A program made the position numbers and the translations under genes. DNA of 39,333 nucleotides, from contig SHYN01000004.1 in the NCBI GenBank assembly GCA_009692785.1, forward strand, positions 1 through 39,333, in the 5' to 3' direction. Under the pieces are notes generated by a model, which did not search any database, was not told the DNA's origin, and worked only from the letters and a program-made list of their open reading frames with translations. Origin of the DNA: Chloroflexota bacterium. GTDB taxonomy: Bacteria > Chloroflexota > Limnocylindria > P2-11E. This document shows, in pieces, positions 25,227 to 34,805 of the stretch (its first letter is position 1; the number at the start of each line of letters is the position of its first letter).

Positions 25227-25624
25227 CGATGGCGCTCGCCCGCCACAGGGTCGCCCGCCCGAGCCTCCGTTCTGCCGCGGCGGCACATCACCGCGCGACC
25301 GCCCGCCGCCAACCCGCGGCGCGCGCCGTTGCCACGAACTGGGAGATCCGCACCTTTATCGGTGTCGTCGCCTTCATCGCCCTGGTGGTCGTGCTGGCGA
25401 TCCTCTACGTGGGTCAGACGACCGCCGTGAGCAGGGGCGGCTACGACGTGCAGCGCCTCACCGAGCAGCGGGACGAGCTACGCCGGCAGAACGGTCTGCT
25501 CGAGGTGCGTATCGCGAAGCTCGATTCGCCCACGCGGATCGAAAGCGACGCGAAGAGGCTCGGCTTGGTCCGGGCGCGGTCCGTGCCGATCGTTGCGGCG
25601 GAGGCGCTCGCCGCCGTTCGCTGA
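25223..25624 (+). CDS. FtsL-like septum protein
   Basis: One TM segment followed by coiled-coil; position between rsmH and ftsI. Confidence 0.8.
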   Translation: MTMALARHRVARPSLRSAAAAHHRATARRQPAARAVATNWEIRTFIGVVAFIALVVVLAILYVGQTTAVSRGGYDVQRLTEQRDELRRQNGLLEVRIAKLDSPTRIESDAKRLGLVRARSVPIVAAEALAAVR

Positions 25625-25673
25625 ACGCACGCGCGGTCGGTCGTCGCTGGGGAGCGGGCGACCCACGGAGGTT

Positions 25674-27377
25674 GTGCTGGGAGGAGGAGACACGCTGGAC
25701 GTCGTTTCGTCGCGCCGGGTCCGCGTCGTTTTCTGGCTGCTTGCCTTCGCGACGGTCCTGCTCGCCGTGCGGATCACGTACTGGCAGACCGTCGGTCGAG
25801 GCGCGCTCCTCGAACGCGCGACCAGCCAGATCCGCTCGGACCTGGCGCTTCCCGCGCACCGCGGGTTCATACGCGATCGCAACGGAGCGATCCTCGCCAC
25901 TACCGTCGACCTGCGTTCGCTCTACGCGATCCCCGGTCGGATCGCCGACAAGGCCGGCAGCGCGGCGCGGCTCGCACCGCTTATCGGTCAGGACGCCGCC
26001 ACGATCCAACGAGCCCTCGAATCAGGCGCGGAGTGGCTCTACCTGAAGCGCTGGCTTTCCGAAGAGATCGCTGTGCAGGTCGCCGATCTCAAGATCGCCG
26101 GTCTCGGCTTCGAGAACGAGCCAAAGCGGCTCTACCCCAACGAGACCGTGGGCGCGCATGTCCTTGGCTTCGTCAATGACCTCGGGGTCGGTCAGCTCGG
26201 CATCGAAGCTCGATACGACGCGCTGCTGAAGGGTACCGACGGCCGCCTCATCGTCGAGCGCGATCCCGCGAACCGCGCCCTTGCGATCGGACTGCGCACC
26301 GAGACGCCCGCGCGGAATGGGGCGGATCTCGTCCTCACCATCGATCTGGTCTTCCAGGCGGCGGCGGAGCGTGAGCTGCGCGCGGCGGTCGAGAAGGAAG
26401 GCGCCAAGGGTGGGACCGTCGTCGTGATGGATCCCAAGAACGGGGCGATCCTCGCGCTCGCGTCCTACCCGACCTTCGATCCGGCGCACGTCGCGCAGGC
26501 CGACCCAGAGGCGCTTCGCGACCGCGCGATCTCCTGGAGCTATGAGCCCGGCTCGACGATCAAGGCGATGACCGTCTCGGCAGCGATCGACCAGCGCGTC
26601 GTATCGCCGACAACGTCCTACAACGACGTTGGCTACGCGATCATCGGCGGCCGGCGGCTCAACAACGCCTTGGGGAAGGCCTGGGGTCCGACGACGGTGC
26701 TGCAGGTCCTCGAACGCTCGCTCAACGCCGGCGCGGTCTTCGTCGCATCCAAGCTCGGGGCCGAACGGCTCCACGATTACCTCGGCCGTTTTGGCTTCGG
26801 TGAGCCTACGGGGGTGGATCTGTCGGGTGAGCAGGGCGGCCTCATCCGGCCCCTCGCGGAGTGGTATCCGGTGGACCTCGGCACGGCAGCGTTCGGACAG
26901 GGCCTTTCGGCCACACCGCTGCAGCTTGCGGCCGCCTACGCCGCGATCGCCAACGGTGGAACCCTCTACCGACCATTCGTGGTCGCGAGCCGGCGTGATG
27001 CCGACGGAGAGCAGCGCACCGCGCCCGTCGCCGTTCGTCGGGTCATCTCGAGCGAGACGGCGGCCACGCTCCGCACGATGCTCACCTCGACGGTCGACAA
27101 CGGTCTCGCGAAGAATGCTTCAGTGGCGGGCTACAGCGTGGCTGGGAAGACCGGAACGGCGCAGGTGCCGAGCGAGGACGGGCGCTACCTTGACGATGTC
27201 TACATCTCATCCTTCGCGGGATTCGCACCCGCGGCGGATCCTCGTTTCGTTGCCGTCGTGGTCCTTGACGAGCCGGAGTCGCGGCTGCTGGGCACGGTGA
27301 CCGCGACGAGCGCATTCCGGGGCATGGCGCTCGACATGCTCCGCTCCATCCGGGTGCAGCCTGATCGTCAGCCCTGA
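25674..27377 (+). CDS. ftsI: penicillin-binding protein, division transpeptidase
   Basis: HRGFIRDRNGAILA, EPGSTIKAMTVSAAID (SxxK), AGKTGTAQVP; start uncertain. Confidence 0.93.
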   Translation: MLGGGDTLDVVSSRRVRVVFWLLAFATVLLAVRITYWQTVGRGALLERATSQIRSDLALPAHRGFIRDRNGAILATTVDLRSLYAIPGRIADKAGSAARLAPLIGQDAATIQRALESGAEWLYLKRWLSEEIAVQVADLKIAGLGFENEPKRLYPNETVGAHVLGFVNDLGVGQLGIEARYDALLKGTDGRLIVERDPANRALAIGLRTETPARNGADLVLTIDLVFQAAAERELRAAVEKEGAKGGTVVVMDPKNGAILALASYPTFDPAHVAQADPEALRDRAISWSYEPGSTIKAMTVSAAIDQRVVSPTTSYNDVGYAIIGGRRLNNALGKAWGPTTVLQVLERSLNAGAVFVASKLGAERLHDYLGRFGFGEPTGVDLSGEQGGLIRPLAEWYPVDLGTAAFGQGLSATPLQLAAAYAAIANGGTLYRPFVVASRRDADGEQRTAPVAVRRVISSETAATLRTMLTSTVDNGLAKNASVAGYSVAGKTGTAQVPSEDGRYLDDVYISSFAGFAPAADPRFVAVVVLDEPESRLLGTVTATSAFRGMALDMLRSIRVQPDRQP

Positions 27378-27476
27378 GCCGTGCCCGGACGTGCTGATGC
27401 CCCGAGGGGTCGTGCGGCGCGAGGCCTAGTAGCGCTGGAGCGGCGATCGACCGCAGCCTCGGTAGCATCGAGTTCG

Positions 27477-28865
27477 GTGTTCACCCTGGAGCAGCTGCTC
27501 GAGGCCGGCGGCGGACGGGTCGTCCGCGGACGCCCGCGCGACGGCCAGCGGTTCACGGGCGGCGTCATCGACTCGCGGGTCGCCCGGCCGCAGACGGTGT
27601 TCTTCGCGTTGCGCGACCAGCGCGACGGTCACGATTTCGTTGCGGCGGCGCTCGCCGGCGGTTCGAGCGCCGCCGTGGTCGAGCGCATTCCCGAGGGCGT
27701 GCCGGACGACGCGCTGCTCGTCGTGGTGCCCGACGTACGACTCGCCCTCAGGCGGGTCGCCGAGCGGATCCGCGCAGAGCATCCGATTCCCGGGATCGGC
27801 ATCACCGGGAGCGTGGGGAAGACCACCACCAAAGAGTTTGCCGCGGCGGCGCTCGGCGCTCGCTTCCGCGTTCTCCGGTCGGAGGCGTCGTTCAACAATG
27901 AGCTGGGGGTCCCGCTGACCTTCCTCGGCCTCGAGGCGACCCACGAGGTCTGCGTCATCGAGCTCGGCTTCTACGTTCCGGGCGAGATCGCGGACCTCTG
28001 CAGGCTCGTGCGACCCACGGTCGGCATCGTGACGGCGATCCCCGACCAGCCACCGCATTTCTCGCGTACGCCGAGCCTGGAGTCTATCGCGAGCGGCAAG
28101 GCCGAGCTGCTCGAGGCCCTGCCAGCGGACGGTACTGCGCTCCTCAATGCCGATGACGCGAGGGTCCGTGGGCTCGCCGGCCGCACCCGCGCGCAGGTGA
28201 TCCTCTTCGGCGAATCGAGTGACGCGACCGTGCGCGCCACCGAGGTGCAGGGTCGTGGATCAGGCGGCCTTGCCGGCACGTCGTTCGTCGTGAGTAGCGG
28301 CGGGACGTCCGCCCCGGTCGTGGTGCCGCTGCCCGGCCGGCATCTCGTGACCGGCGCGCTGGCGGCCATCGGCGCGGCGGTGGCCCTTGGGGTCCCGCTC
28401 GCCGAGGCGGCGACGTGCGTGGGCACCCTCGAGCCGCCACCGCATCGCATGAGCGTGCGCCGGACATCCGACGGCCTCGTGCTCATCGACGACTCCTACA
28501 ACGCAAGCCCGGCGGCCGTCATCGCCGCGCTCACCGTCCTCGGGGGCGTGGGCACGAGGCGCATCGCGGTGCTTGGAGACATGCTCGAGCTCGGAGCGCT
28601 GTCCTCGGACGCCCACGAGGCGGTCGGTCGCGCGGCGGCGCGTTCCTGCGACCTCCTCATCGGCGTGGGTGAGCTCGCCGCGACGATCGTGCGGGTCGCG
28701 CGGTCGGAGGGCCTCGCGCTCGGCTACCACGCGCAGGACCGGGTCGAGGCGCTCGTGCTGCTGCGGCGACTCTGCCGCCCGGGAGACACGATCCTCATCA
28801 AAGCGTCACGTGCGCTCGCGCTCGATAAGCTCGCCGACGCCCTCGTCGCGCCGGGGCAGGGCTGA
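27477..28865 (+). CDS. murF: UDP-MurNAc-tripeptide-D-Ala-D-Ala ligase
   Basis: GITGSVGKTTTKEF, FNNELGVPLT, DDSYNASPAAVIAAL, LGDMLELG; GTG start with TAGCAT 8 nt upstream. Confidence 0.94.
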   Translation: MFTLEQLLEAGGGRVVRGRPRDGQRFTGGVIDSRVARPQTVFFALRDQRDGHDFVAAALAGGSSAAVVERIPEGVPDDALLVVVPDVRLALRRVAERIRAEHPIPGIGITGSVGKTTTKEFAAAALGARFRVLRSEASFNNELGVPLTFLGLEATHEVCVIELGFYVPGEIADLCRLVRPTVGIVTAIPDQPPHFSRTPSLESIASGKAELLEALPADGTALLNADDARVRGLAGRTRAQVILFGESSDATVRATEVQGRGSGGLAGTSFVVSSGGTSAPVVVPLPGRHLVTGALAAIGAAVALGVPLAEAATCVGTLEPPPHRMSVRRTSDGLVLIDDSYNASPAAVIAALTVLGGVGTRRIAVLGDMLELGALSSDAHEAVGRAAARSCDLLIGVGELAATIVRVARSEGLALGYHAQDRVEALVLLRRLCRPGDTILIKASRALALDKLADALVAPGQG

Positions 28866-28867
28866 GC

Positions 28868-29854
28868 GTGGCGATCCTCGCGCTGGGCGTCCTGGTGAGC
28901 GCGTTCGCGCTTGGCCTCATCCTCGGGTCGCCGTTCATCAAGCTGCTCCGGCACCTGCGGATCGGCAAGCAGATCCGTCGCGAAGGGCCGCAGTCGCATC
29001 TCGCCAAGGAGGGCACCCCGACCATGGGCGGGGCGCTCGTCATCGGTGTCGTCACCAGCCTGGCGCTCGGCGTCCTCGCGCTCCTGCCCGAATCCGAGCG
29101 TGGCGACTACGTGGCCCAGACCGTCGCGCCGCTCGGGGCGCTCATTGCCGTGGGCGTTCTCGGCGCGGTGGATGACTACGTGAACGTCGTCACCGGCACC
29201 GGCATCCGCGGGCGCCACAAGCTGCTCTGGCAGCTGCTCGTCGCAGGTATCGGGGCGATCTACATCCAGCGGCACTTCGGCGTGACCGGGATCTACGTCC
29301 CGCTCGTTGGCGAATGGGAGATCGGCGCCGTCGCCTTCGTCGCCGTCGCGATCTTCGTCATCGTCGGCTTTTCGAACGGGGTGAACCTCACCGACGGCCT
29401 CGATGGCCTCGCCGGGGGGACGCTGGTGTTCGCATTCCTCTCGTTCGCGTTCATCGCCGCCGCGCGCGGCTTTCCCTGGCTCGTGGTCCTCTGCGCGGCG
29501 CTCATCGGTGCGCTGCTCGCCTTCCTCTGGTTCAACGTCCACCCGGCCGAGTTCTTCATGGGTGATACCGGCGCGCTTGCTTTCGGGGCGACGCTCGCCG
29601 TGGTCGCGCTCACGACGGGCTTCGTGGCGCTCCTGCCGCTCGCGGGGATCATCTTCGTTGCCGAGACCGGTTCGGTCATCCTTCAGGTCGGCTCGTTCAA
29701 GCTGCGCGGCAAACGGATCTTCCGGATGTCACCCCTGCACAACCATTTTGAGCTCATCGGTTGGCCCGAGGTGAAGGTCACCATCCGCTTCTGGCTCATT
29801 GGTGCGCTCGCCGGGATCACCGCGGCGATCCTCGCCTTCGCGACGCCCGTATGA
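28868..29854 (+). CDS. mraY: phospho-MurNAc-pentapeptide transferase
   Basis: GTPTMGGALV, GVNLTDGLDGLAGG, FMGDTGALAFGA, PLHNHFELIGWPE. Confidence 0.96.
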   Translation: MAILALGVLVSAFALGLILGSPFIKLLRHLRIGKQIRREGPQSHLAKEGTPTMGGALVIGVVTSLALGVLALLPESERGDYVAQTVAPLGALIAVGVLGAVDDYVNVVTGTGIRGRHKLLWQLLVAGIGAIYIQRHFGVTGIYVPLVGEWEIGAVAFVAVAIFVIVGFSNGVNLTDGLDGLAGGTLVFAFLSFAFIAAARGFPWLVVLCAALIGALLAFLWFNVHPAEFFMGDTGALAFGATLAVVALTTGFVALLPLAGIIFVAETGSVILQVGSFKLRGKRIFRMSPLHNHFELIGWPEVKVTIRFWLIGALAGITAAILAFATPV

Positions 29855-31245
29855 ACGATCTTGCCGGGCGTGCGGTCACCGTCGTCGGCCTCGGCAAGGG
29901 TCGGACGGCGGTGGGCCTGGTGCGGTTCCTCACCGCTCGCGGCGCCCGGGTCACCGTCACCGACGCAGGTGGCCCGGACGAGCTTGCGGAGGGGATCGGT
30001 CGGCTGGCCGGGCTCGACGTGACCCTCGCGCTGGGTGCGGCGGCCGGAGATGCGGCGATCGACTCCGCCACGCTCGTCTTCCATATTCCGGGGATCCGCG
30101 CGGACGACCCGCGCCTGCGCCGTGCGATCGCCCGATCCATTCCGGTGCTCACGGAGCTGGAGCTCTTCTTTGAGCTCTGCCCGGCGCCCATCGTCGGGAT
30201 CACCGGAACAAAGGGCAAGACGACGACCACCACACTCGTCGGGCTGATGCTCCGGGCGACCGGTCGGCGCGTTCTCGTGGGCGGCAACATCGGGACCGCG
30301 GTACTCGACGACGTGGACGGTCTCGGTCCCGCGGACCTTGTCGTGCTGGAGCTCTCGTCCTTTCAGCTCGAGCCCCTCAGGCGAAGCCCTCAGATCGGGG
30401 TGGTCACCCTCGCCGGCCTCGATCACCTCGACCACCACCTCACCCCCGAGGCCTACCACGCCGCCAAGCGCAACCTCATCGCGTGGCAGGACCCGCGCGA
30501 TATCGCGGTGCTCAACCTCGACGACCCCGCGACCGTCGCGCTCCACGCGGGATGCCGGTCCGAGGTCCGTGGCTTTTCGCTCCTCCGGCGGCCGCCCCGT
30601 GGGGCGTATCTCGATGCCTCCGGTGATCTGACGCTCGTCGATGGCGATCGCGATCGGCGGATGCTCGCGTCCGCCGACCTGATCGTGCCCGGCCGGCACA
30701 ACGTCGCGAACGCCCTGGCCGCCGCGATCGTCGCCGATGCTCACGGCGTCGCGCCCGAGCCGATCGCCGCGGTGCTCCGCGCCTTCAGAGGCGTGCCGCA
30801 CCGTCAGGAGCCGGTCGGAGACTCCGGCGGCGTCCTCTGGATCAACAACTCGCAGGGGACCACGCCCGACAGCACGGTGGTCGCGGTCGCGTCGTACGAC
30901 CGGCCCGCGGTCCTCATCCTCGGCGGCGTCTCAAAGGGGATGTCCTTCTCTGCGATGGCGCTCGCGGTGGTCGAGCGCGGCAGGGCCGCGGTCCTCATCG
31001 GGCGGGATGCTGATCTGATCGGCGCGGAGCTCGTGGCGGCAAAAAAGGCGCTGGGCAAACGTGACTTCGTCGTGGCGGACGCGGCGTCCATCGAGGAAGC
31101 CGTGGTCCGCGCCGAGGCGCTCGCGCGGCCGGGTGACGTGGTCATCCTGTCACCTGCGTGCACCTCGTTCGACATGTTCAGGTCATTCGAGGAGCGTGGG
31201 GACCGATTTCGCGCGGCGGTCCGGGTGCTGGCGCTGCCGGCGTGA
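29851..31245 (+). CDS. murD: UDP-MurNAc-L-Ala--glutamate ligase-type protein
   Basis: GITGTKGKTTTTTL, GGNIGTAVLD, VVLELSSFQLE, PHRQEPVG, LSPACTSFDMFRSFEERGDRF. Confidence 0.93.
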   Translation: MNDLAGRAVTVVGLGKGRTAVGLVRFLTARGARVTVTDAGGPDELAEGIGRLAGLDVTLALGAAAGDAAIDSATLVFHIPGIRADDPRLRRAIARSIPVLTELELFFELCPAPIVGITGTKGKTTTTTLVGLMLRATGRRVLVGGNIGTAVLDDVDGLGPADLVVLELSSFQLEPLRRSPQIGVVTLAGLDHLDHHLTPEAYHAAKRNLIAWQDPRDIAVLNLDDPATVALHAGCRSEVRGFSLLRRPPRGAYLDASGDLTLVDGDRDRRMLASADLIVPGRHNVANALAAAIVADAHGVAPEPIAAVLRAFRGVPHRQEPVGDSGGVLWINNSQGTTPDSTVVAVASYDRPAVLILGGVSKGMSFSAMALAVVERGRAAVLIGRDADLIGAELVAAKKALGKRDFVVADAASIEEAVVRAEALARPGDVVILSPACTSFDMFRSFEERGDRFRAAVRVLALPA

Positions 31246-32474
31246 GGAAACGGACGACGACCTTCGATCTCTGGCTGGTGGGGGTCGTTCTTGGGCTTCT
31301 CGGAATTGGACTCGCGATGGTCTACAGCGCGAGCGGGATCCGAACGCTCGACGCCAACGACGACCCGAGCTTCTTCCTGCTGCAGCAGTCGATGTGGGCG
31401 TCGGTGGGGCTCGTTGCGATGGTCATCTTTGCGCGAACCGACTACCACCGGCTCCGCACCTTCGCGCTGCCGCTCCTCGTGCTGTCCATCCTCCTGCTCG
31501 TCCTCGTGCTCGTGCCCGGGATCGGCACCCGTGCTGGTGGCGCGGCCCGGTGGATCAGGTTCGGACCTGTCGGCCTGCAGCCGGCGGAGTTCACGAAGCT
31601 CGCCCTCGCGATCTACCTCGCCTTCTGGTTGGGAGCGCGAGCCAAGGAGGTCGCGGCCGCGCGGGTCGCGGGCTCGTTTGCGGTCCTCATCGTGGGGATC
31701 GCGGCACTCGTCGTGGCGGAGCCGGACCTCGGGACCGCGGTCGTCATCGGGGTCCTGGCGCTCGGGATGTACTTCGTCGCCGGGGCGCGCGTCACCGAGT
31801 TCGGAGCGATCGCGCTCATCGCGACCGCGCTGACGGCATTCCTCGCGGTCATCCAGCCGTATCGACTCCAGCGGCTTCTCACGTTCCAGGATCCGTGGAG
31901 CGATCCGCGCGGCGCGGGGTTCCAGACGATCCAGTCGCTCTACGCTCTGGCCCTCGGCGGTCCGCTTGGAGAGGGGCTCGGCGCGAGCCGCGAGAAATCG
32001 GGCTTCCTGCCGGCGCCCTACACCGACTCGATCTTCGCGGTGCTCGGCGAGGAGCTTGGACTCTGGGGGACGCTTCTGGTCGTCCTGCTCTTCTTCGGAC
32101 TCGCGTTCCGCGGCATCCGCATCGCCCTTCGCGCGGCGGACCGCGAGGGGGCGCTCCTCGCGACCGGGATCACGGTCTGGCTCGCCTTCCAGGCCTGGGT
32201 GAACATGGCGGTCGTCGCGAATCTCGTGCCCATGACGGGTATCACGCTGCCCTTCATTTCCTACGGCGGCTCCTCGCTCCTCGTCGGTCTCGTCGGCGTC
32301 GGTATCCTCCTGAGTATTGGACACCGGGGTACCGCAGCGCGCGTGCCGGGTGCTGCTGGTGGGAGGCGGGACGGGCGGTCACGTCAGCCCGCTGCTCGCG
32401 GTGGCGGAGGCGCTGGCGGACGCCGGCGCCCCACCACCGCTGTTCGTGGGTGGTCGCCGCGGCCTCGAGGCTGA
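31242..32474 (+). CDS. ftsW: lipid II polymerase FtsW
   Basis: SEDS family TM protein: GGAARWIRFGPVGLQPAEFTKLA, AEPDLGTAVVIG, NLVPMTGITLPFISYGGSSLL; GTG start. Confidence 0.95.
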   Translation: MRKRTTTFDLWLVGVVLGLLGIGLAMVYSASGIRTLDANDDPSFFLLQQSMWASVGLVAMVIFARTDYHRLRTFALPLLVLSILLLVLVLVPGIGTRAGGAARWIRFGPVGLQPAEFTKLALAIYLAFWLGARAKEVAAARVAGSFAVLIVGIAALVVAEPDLGTAVVIGVLALGMYFVAGARVTEFGAIALIATALTAFLAVIQPYRLQRLLTFQDPWSDPRGAGFQTIQSLYALALGGPLGEGLGASREKSGFLPAPYTDSIFAVLGEELGLWGTLLVVLLFFGLAFRGIRIALRAADREGALLATGITVWLAFQAWVNMAVVANLVPMTGITLPFISYGGSSLLVGLVGVGILLSIGHRGTAARVPGAAGGRRDGRSRQPAARGGGGAGGRRRPTTAVRGWSPRPRG

Positions 32475-33468
32475 GCTCGTGCGAGCGGCGGGGATCGCGT
32501 TCCATGCAACGCCGATGCCCTCGCTGCGCGATCCGGATTCGCGATCCTCTCTGGTCGTGCGTGGTCTGCTGCTGCCCTTCGCGATCCTCGATGCGCTCAT
32601 CGCCGTGCTTGGCTTCCGACCGGCCGTGTGCTGCACGACCGGTGGCCTGGTGTCGTTCCCGGTGGTCGTCGCCGCGCGCATCGCGCGCGTTCCGATCTTC
32701 ATTTGGGAGGGCAACGTGGTGCCCGGACGGGTGAATCGGCTGCTCGCCTCCGGCGCACAGGGGATCGGGGCGACCTTCGGCGGATCGCTCGCGAGCTTCC
32801 CGAGCGGCGTGGCGATCCTGACGGGCAATCCGGTCAGGCGCTCTCTTCTCCGCTGGACCAAGGGCGAGGGCCGCGCCGCTCTCGGCCTCCCAGCGACCGG
32901 CGCGGTCGTGCTCGTGACGGGGGGAAGCCAGGGCGCAGCGCCTCTCAACGACGCGGTCTTCGCCGCCCTCGGGAGGCTGCTTCGTCGCGCCAGCGTCGTT
33001 CACCACGTCGGCGCCGCGCACCTGCGTCGCGCCGAGGCGCTCCGCGATGGTCTGCCGGACGAGCTGCGCCAGCGGTACCGCCCCTATGGCTACCTCCACG
33101 ACGAGATGGGCGCGGCGCTTGCTGCGGCCGATCTGGTCGTCGCGCGCGCGTCATCGTCGTCGATCGCCGAGCCGCTCGCCTTTGGGACGCCGCTCGTTCT
33201 CGTCCCGTTCGGCGCCGCGGCCGATGCGCACCAGCTCGCGAACGCGCGCGCGACGATGGAGCTCGGCGCCGCGATCGTGATCCGGGAGAGTGAGCTCGAC
33301 GGGGATCGCCTCGCGGCGGTGGTGCAGGGTCTTCTCGACGATCCGGCCCGGCTCGCCCGCATGTCCGCCGCGGCGCGTGCGGCGGGAAGGCCAGAGGCGG
33401 CACGCGTGATCGCCCGTCAGTTGCTTGCGCTGGGCGGGTGCGTCGTGCCGGATGTCACGGCGGGGTGA
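32317..33468 (+). CDS. murG: UDP-GlcNAc:MurNAc-pentapeptide-undecaprenol GlcNAc transferase
   Basis: LLVGGGTGGHVSPLLAVAEAL, TGNPVRRSLL, VTGGSQGAAPLND, ADLVVARASSSSIAEPLAFGTPLVLVPF; TTG start, start uncertain. Confidence 0.94.
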   Translation: MDTGVPQRACRVLLVGGGTGGHVSPLLAVAEALADAGAPPPLFVGGRRGLEAELVRAAGIAFHATPMPSLRDPDSRSSLVVRGLLLPFAILDALIAVLGFRPAVCCTTGGLVSFPVVVAARIARVPIFIWEGNVVPGRVNRLLASGAQGIGATFGGSLASFPSGVAILTGNPVRRSLLRWTKGEGRAALGLPATGAVVLVTGGSQGAAPLNDAVFAALGRLLRRASVVHHVGAAHLRRAEALRDGLPDELRQRYRPYGYLHDEMGAALAAADLVVARASSSSIAEPLAFGTPLVLVPFGAAADAHQLANARATMELGAAIVIRESELDGDRLAAVVQGLLDDPARLARMSAAARAAGRPEAARVIARQLLALGGCVVPDVTAG

Positions 33469-34805
33469 GGATCCATGTCGTCGGCATCGGCGGCGCGGGG
33501 ATGTCGGCTATCGCGCGCCTGCTCATCGCCGCCGGCCACGAGGTGAGCGGCTCCGATGAGGGCCACTGGCCGCTCGGCGATGCGCTGACCGAGCTCGGGG
33601 CGAGGATCGCGCCGCGGTTCGGTGCGCAGCATGTCGAGGGGGCGCAGATCGTTCTGCGCTCGAGCGCGTACGGAGAGGAGAACGTCGAGATCGCCGCCGC
33701 ACGTGCGGCGGGGACGCTCGTCTGGCGGCGCCACGAGGCCTGGGCGCATCTTGCTCGCGGTAAGCGGGTGATCGCCATCGCCGGGACGCACGGGAAGACG
33801 ACCACCGCTGCGATGACGCACTTCGCACTCCAGGGAGCGGGTATCGATGCGTCGCTGATCTGCGGTGCCGCAGTTCGCGGTCTCGAGACGAACGCGCACG
33901 CCGGAGCGAGCGACGTGCTCGTCATCGAGGCCGACGAGTACGACCGCACCTTCCTGGCGCTGTCGCCCGAGGTCGCCGTGGTGACGAACGTCGAGCATGA
34001 CCACGTCGATCAGTTCCCGTCCCTCGCCGACGTCGAGGCGGCCTTCGCCCTCTTTGCGGCGGCCTCGCAGACGCTCGTGACGTGCGCCGATGACCCAGGT
34101 GCTGCGGCTCTCGTCGGCGCCGGACGAACGATCGGTTACGGGGTGCTCGCAACGGGTGCGGGCGTGCGGATCGAGGACGTCCGTGTTGACGGTTCGACCC
34201 GGTCCTCCTGCACGCTCGCGATCGGCGCGGCGCGCATCCCGCTCGCCGTGGCCGCTCCGGGACTTCACAATCTCCGGAATGCCACCGCGGCGATCGCCGC
34301 GGCGCGCGCGCTCGGCGTGGACCCGGCGCTTGCGGCGGCGGGTCTCGCGAACTTTCGCGGGACGGCCCGCCGGCTCGAGGTCCTTGGCGAAGCATCTGGC
34401 GTCCGGGTCATCGATGACTATGCGCATCACCCCACGGAGATCCGTGCGACGCTCGCGGCGCTCCGCTCCCCCGAGCTCACCGGCCGGCTCATCGCGCTGT
34501 TCCAGCCGCACACGCCGAGCAGGTTGGCGGCGTTTGCCGCTGAGTTCGCGCTGGCCCTTCGCGAAGCCGACCTCGCGCTGGTTGCGCGCACCTTTCCGTC
34601 CGCGCGCGAAGCGGACGACGGCGGTGCCGGTGCCCGCGATCTCGCGAGTCGGGCGGGCGCGACGTACGCCGGCGATCCACGGCAGGCGGCGGATGCTCTC
34701 CGCGGCCTCGCCCGGGCCGGCGACGTCGTCGTCGTCATGGGTGCCGGTGACATCCGCGAGGCGGGCGAGCGGCTCCTCGCGCTCCTCGCCGGTGGCACGC
34801 CATGA
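33465..34805 (+). CDS. murC: UDP-N-acetylmuramate--L-alanine ligase
   Basis: HVVGIGGAGMSAIARLL, AGTHGKTTTAAM, EADEYDRTFL, VIDDYAHHPTEIRATL, FQPHTPSR. Confidence 0.96.
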   Translation: MRIHVVGIGGAGMSAIARLLIAAGHEVSGSDEGHWPLGDALTELGARIAPRFGAQHVEGAQIVLRSSAYGEENVEIAAARAAGTLVWRRHEAWAHLARGKRVIAIAGTHGKTTTAAMTHFALQGAGIDASLICGAAVRGLETNAHAGASDVLVIEADEYDRTFLALSPEVAVVTNVEHDHVDQFPSLADVEAAFALFAAASQTLVTCADDPGAAALVGAGRTIGYGVLATGAGVRIEDVRVDGSTRSSCTLAIGAARIPLAVAAPGLHNLRNATAAIAAARALGVDPALAAAGLANFRGTARRLEVLGEASGVRVIDDYAHHPTEIRATLAALRSPELTGRLIALFQPHTPSRLAAFAAEFALALREADLALVARTFPSAREADDGGAGARDLASRAGATYAGDPRQAADALRGLARAGDVVVVMGAGDIREAGERLLALLAGGTP

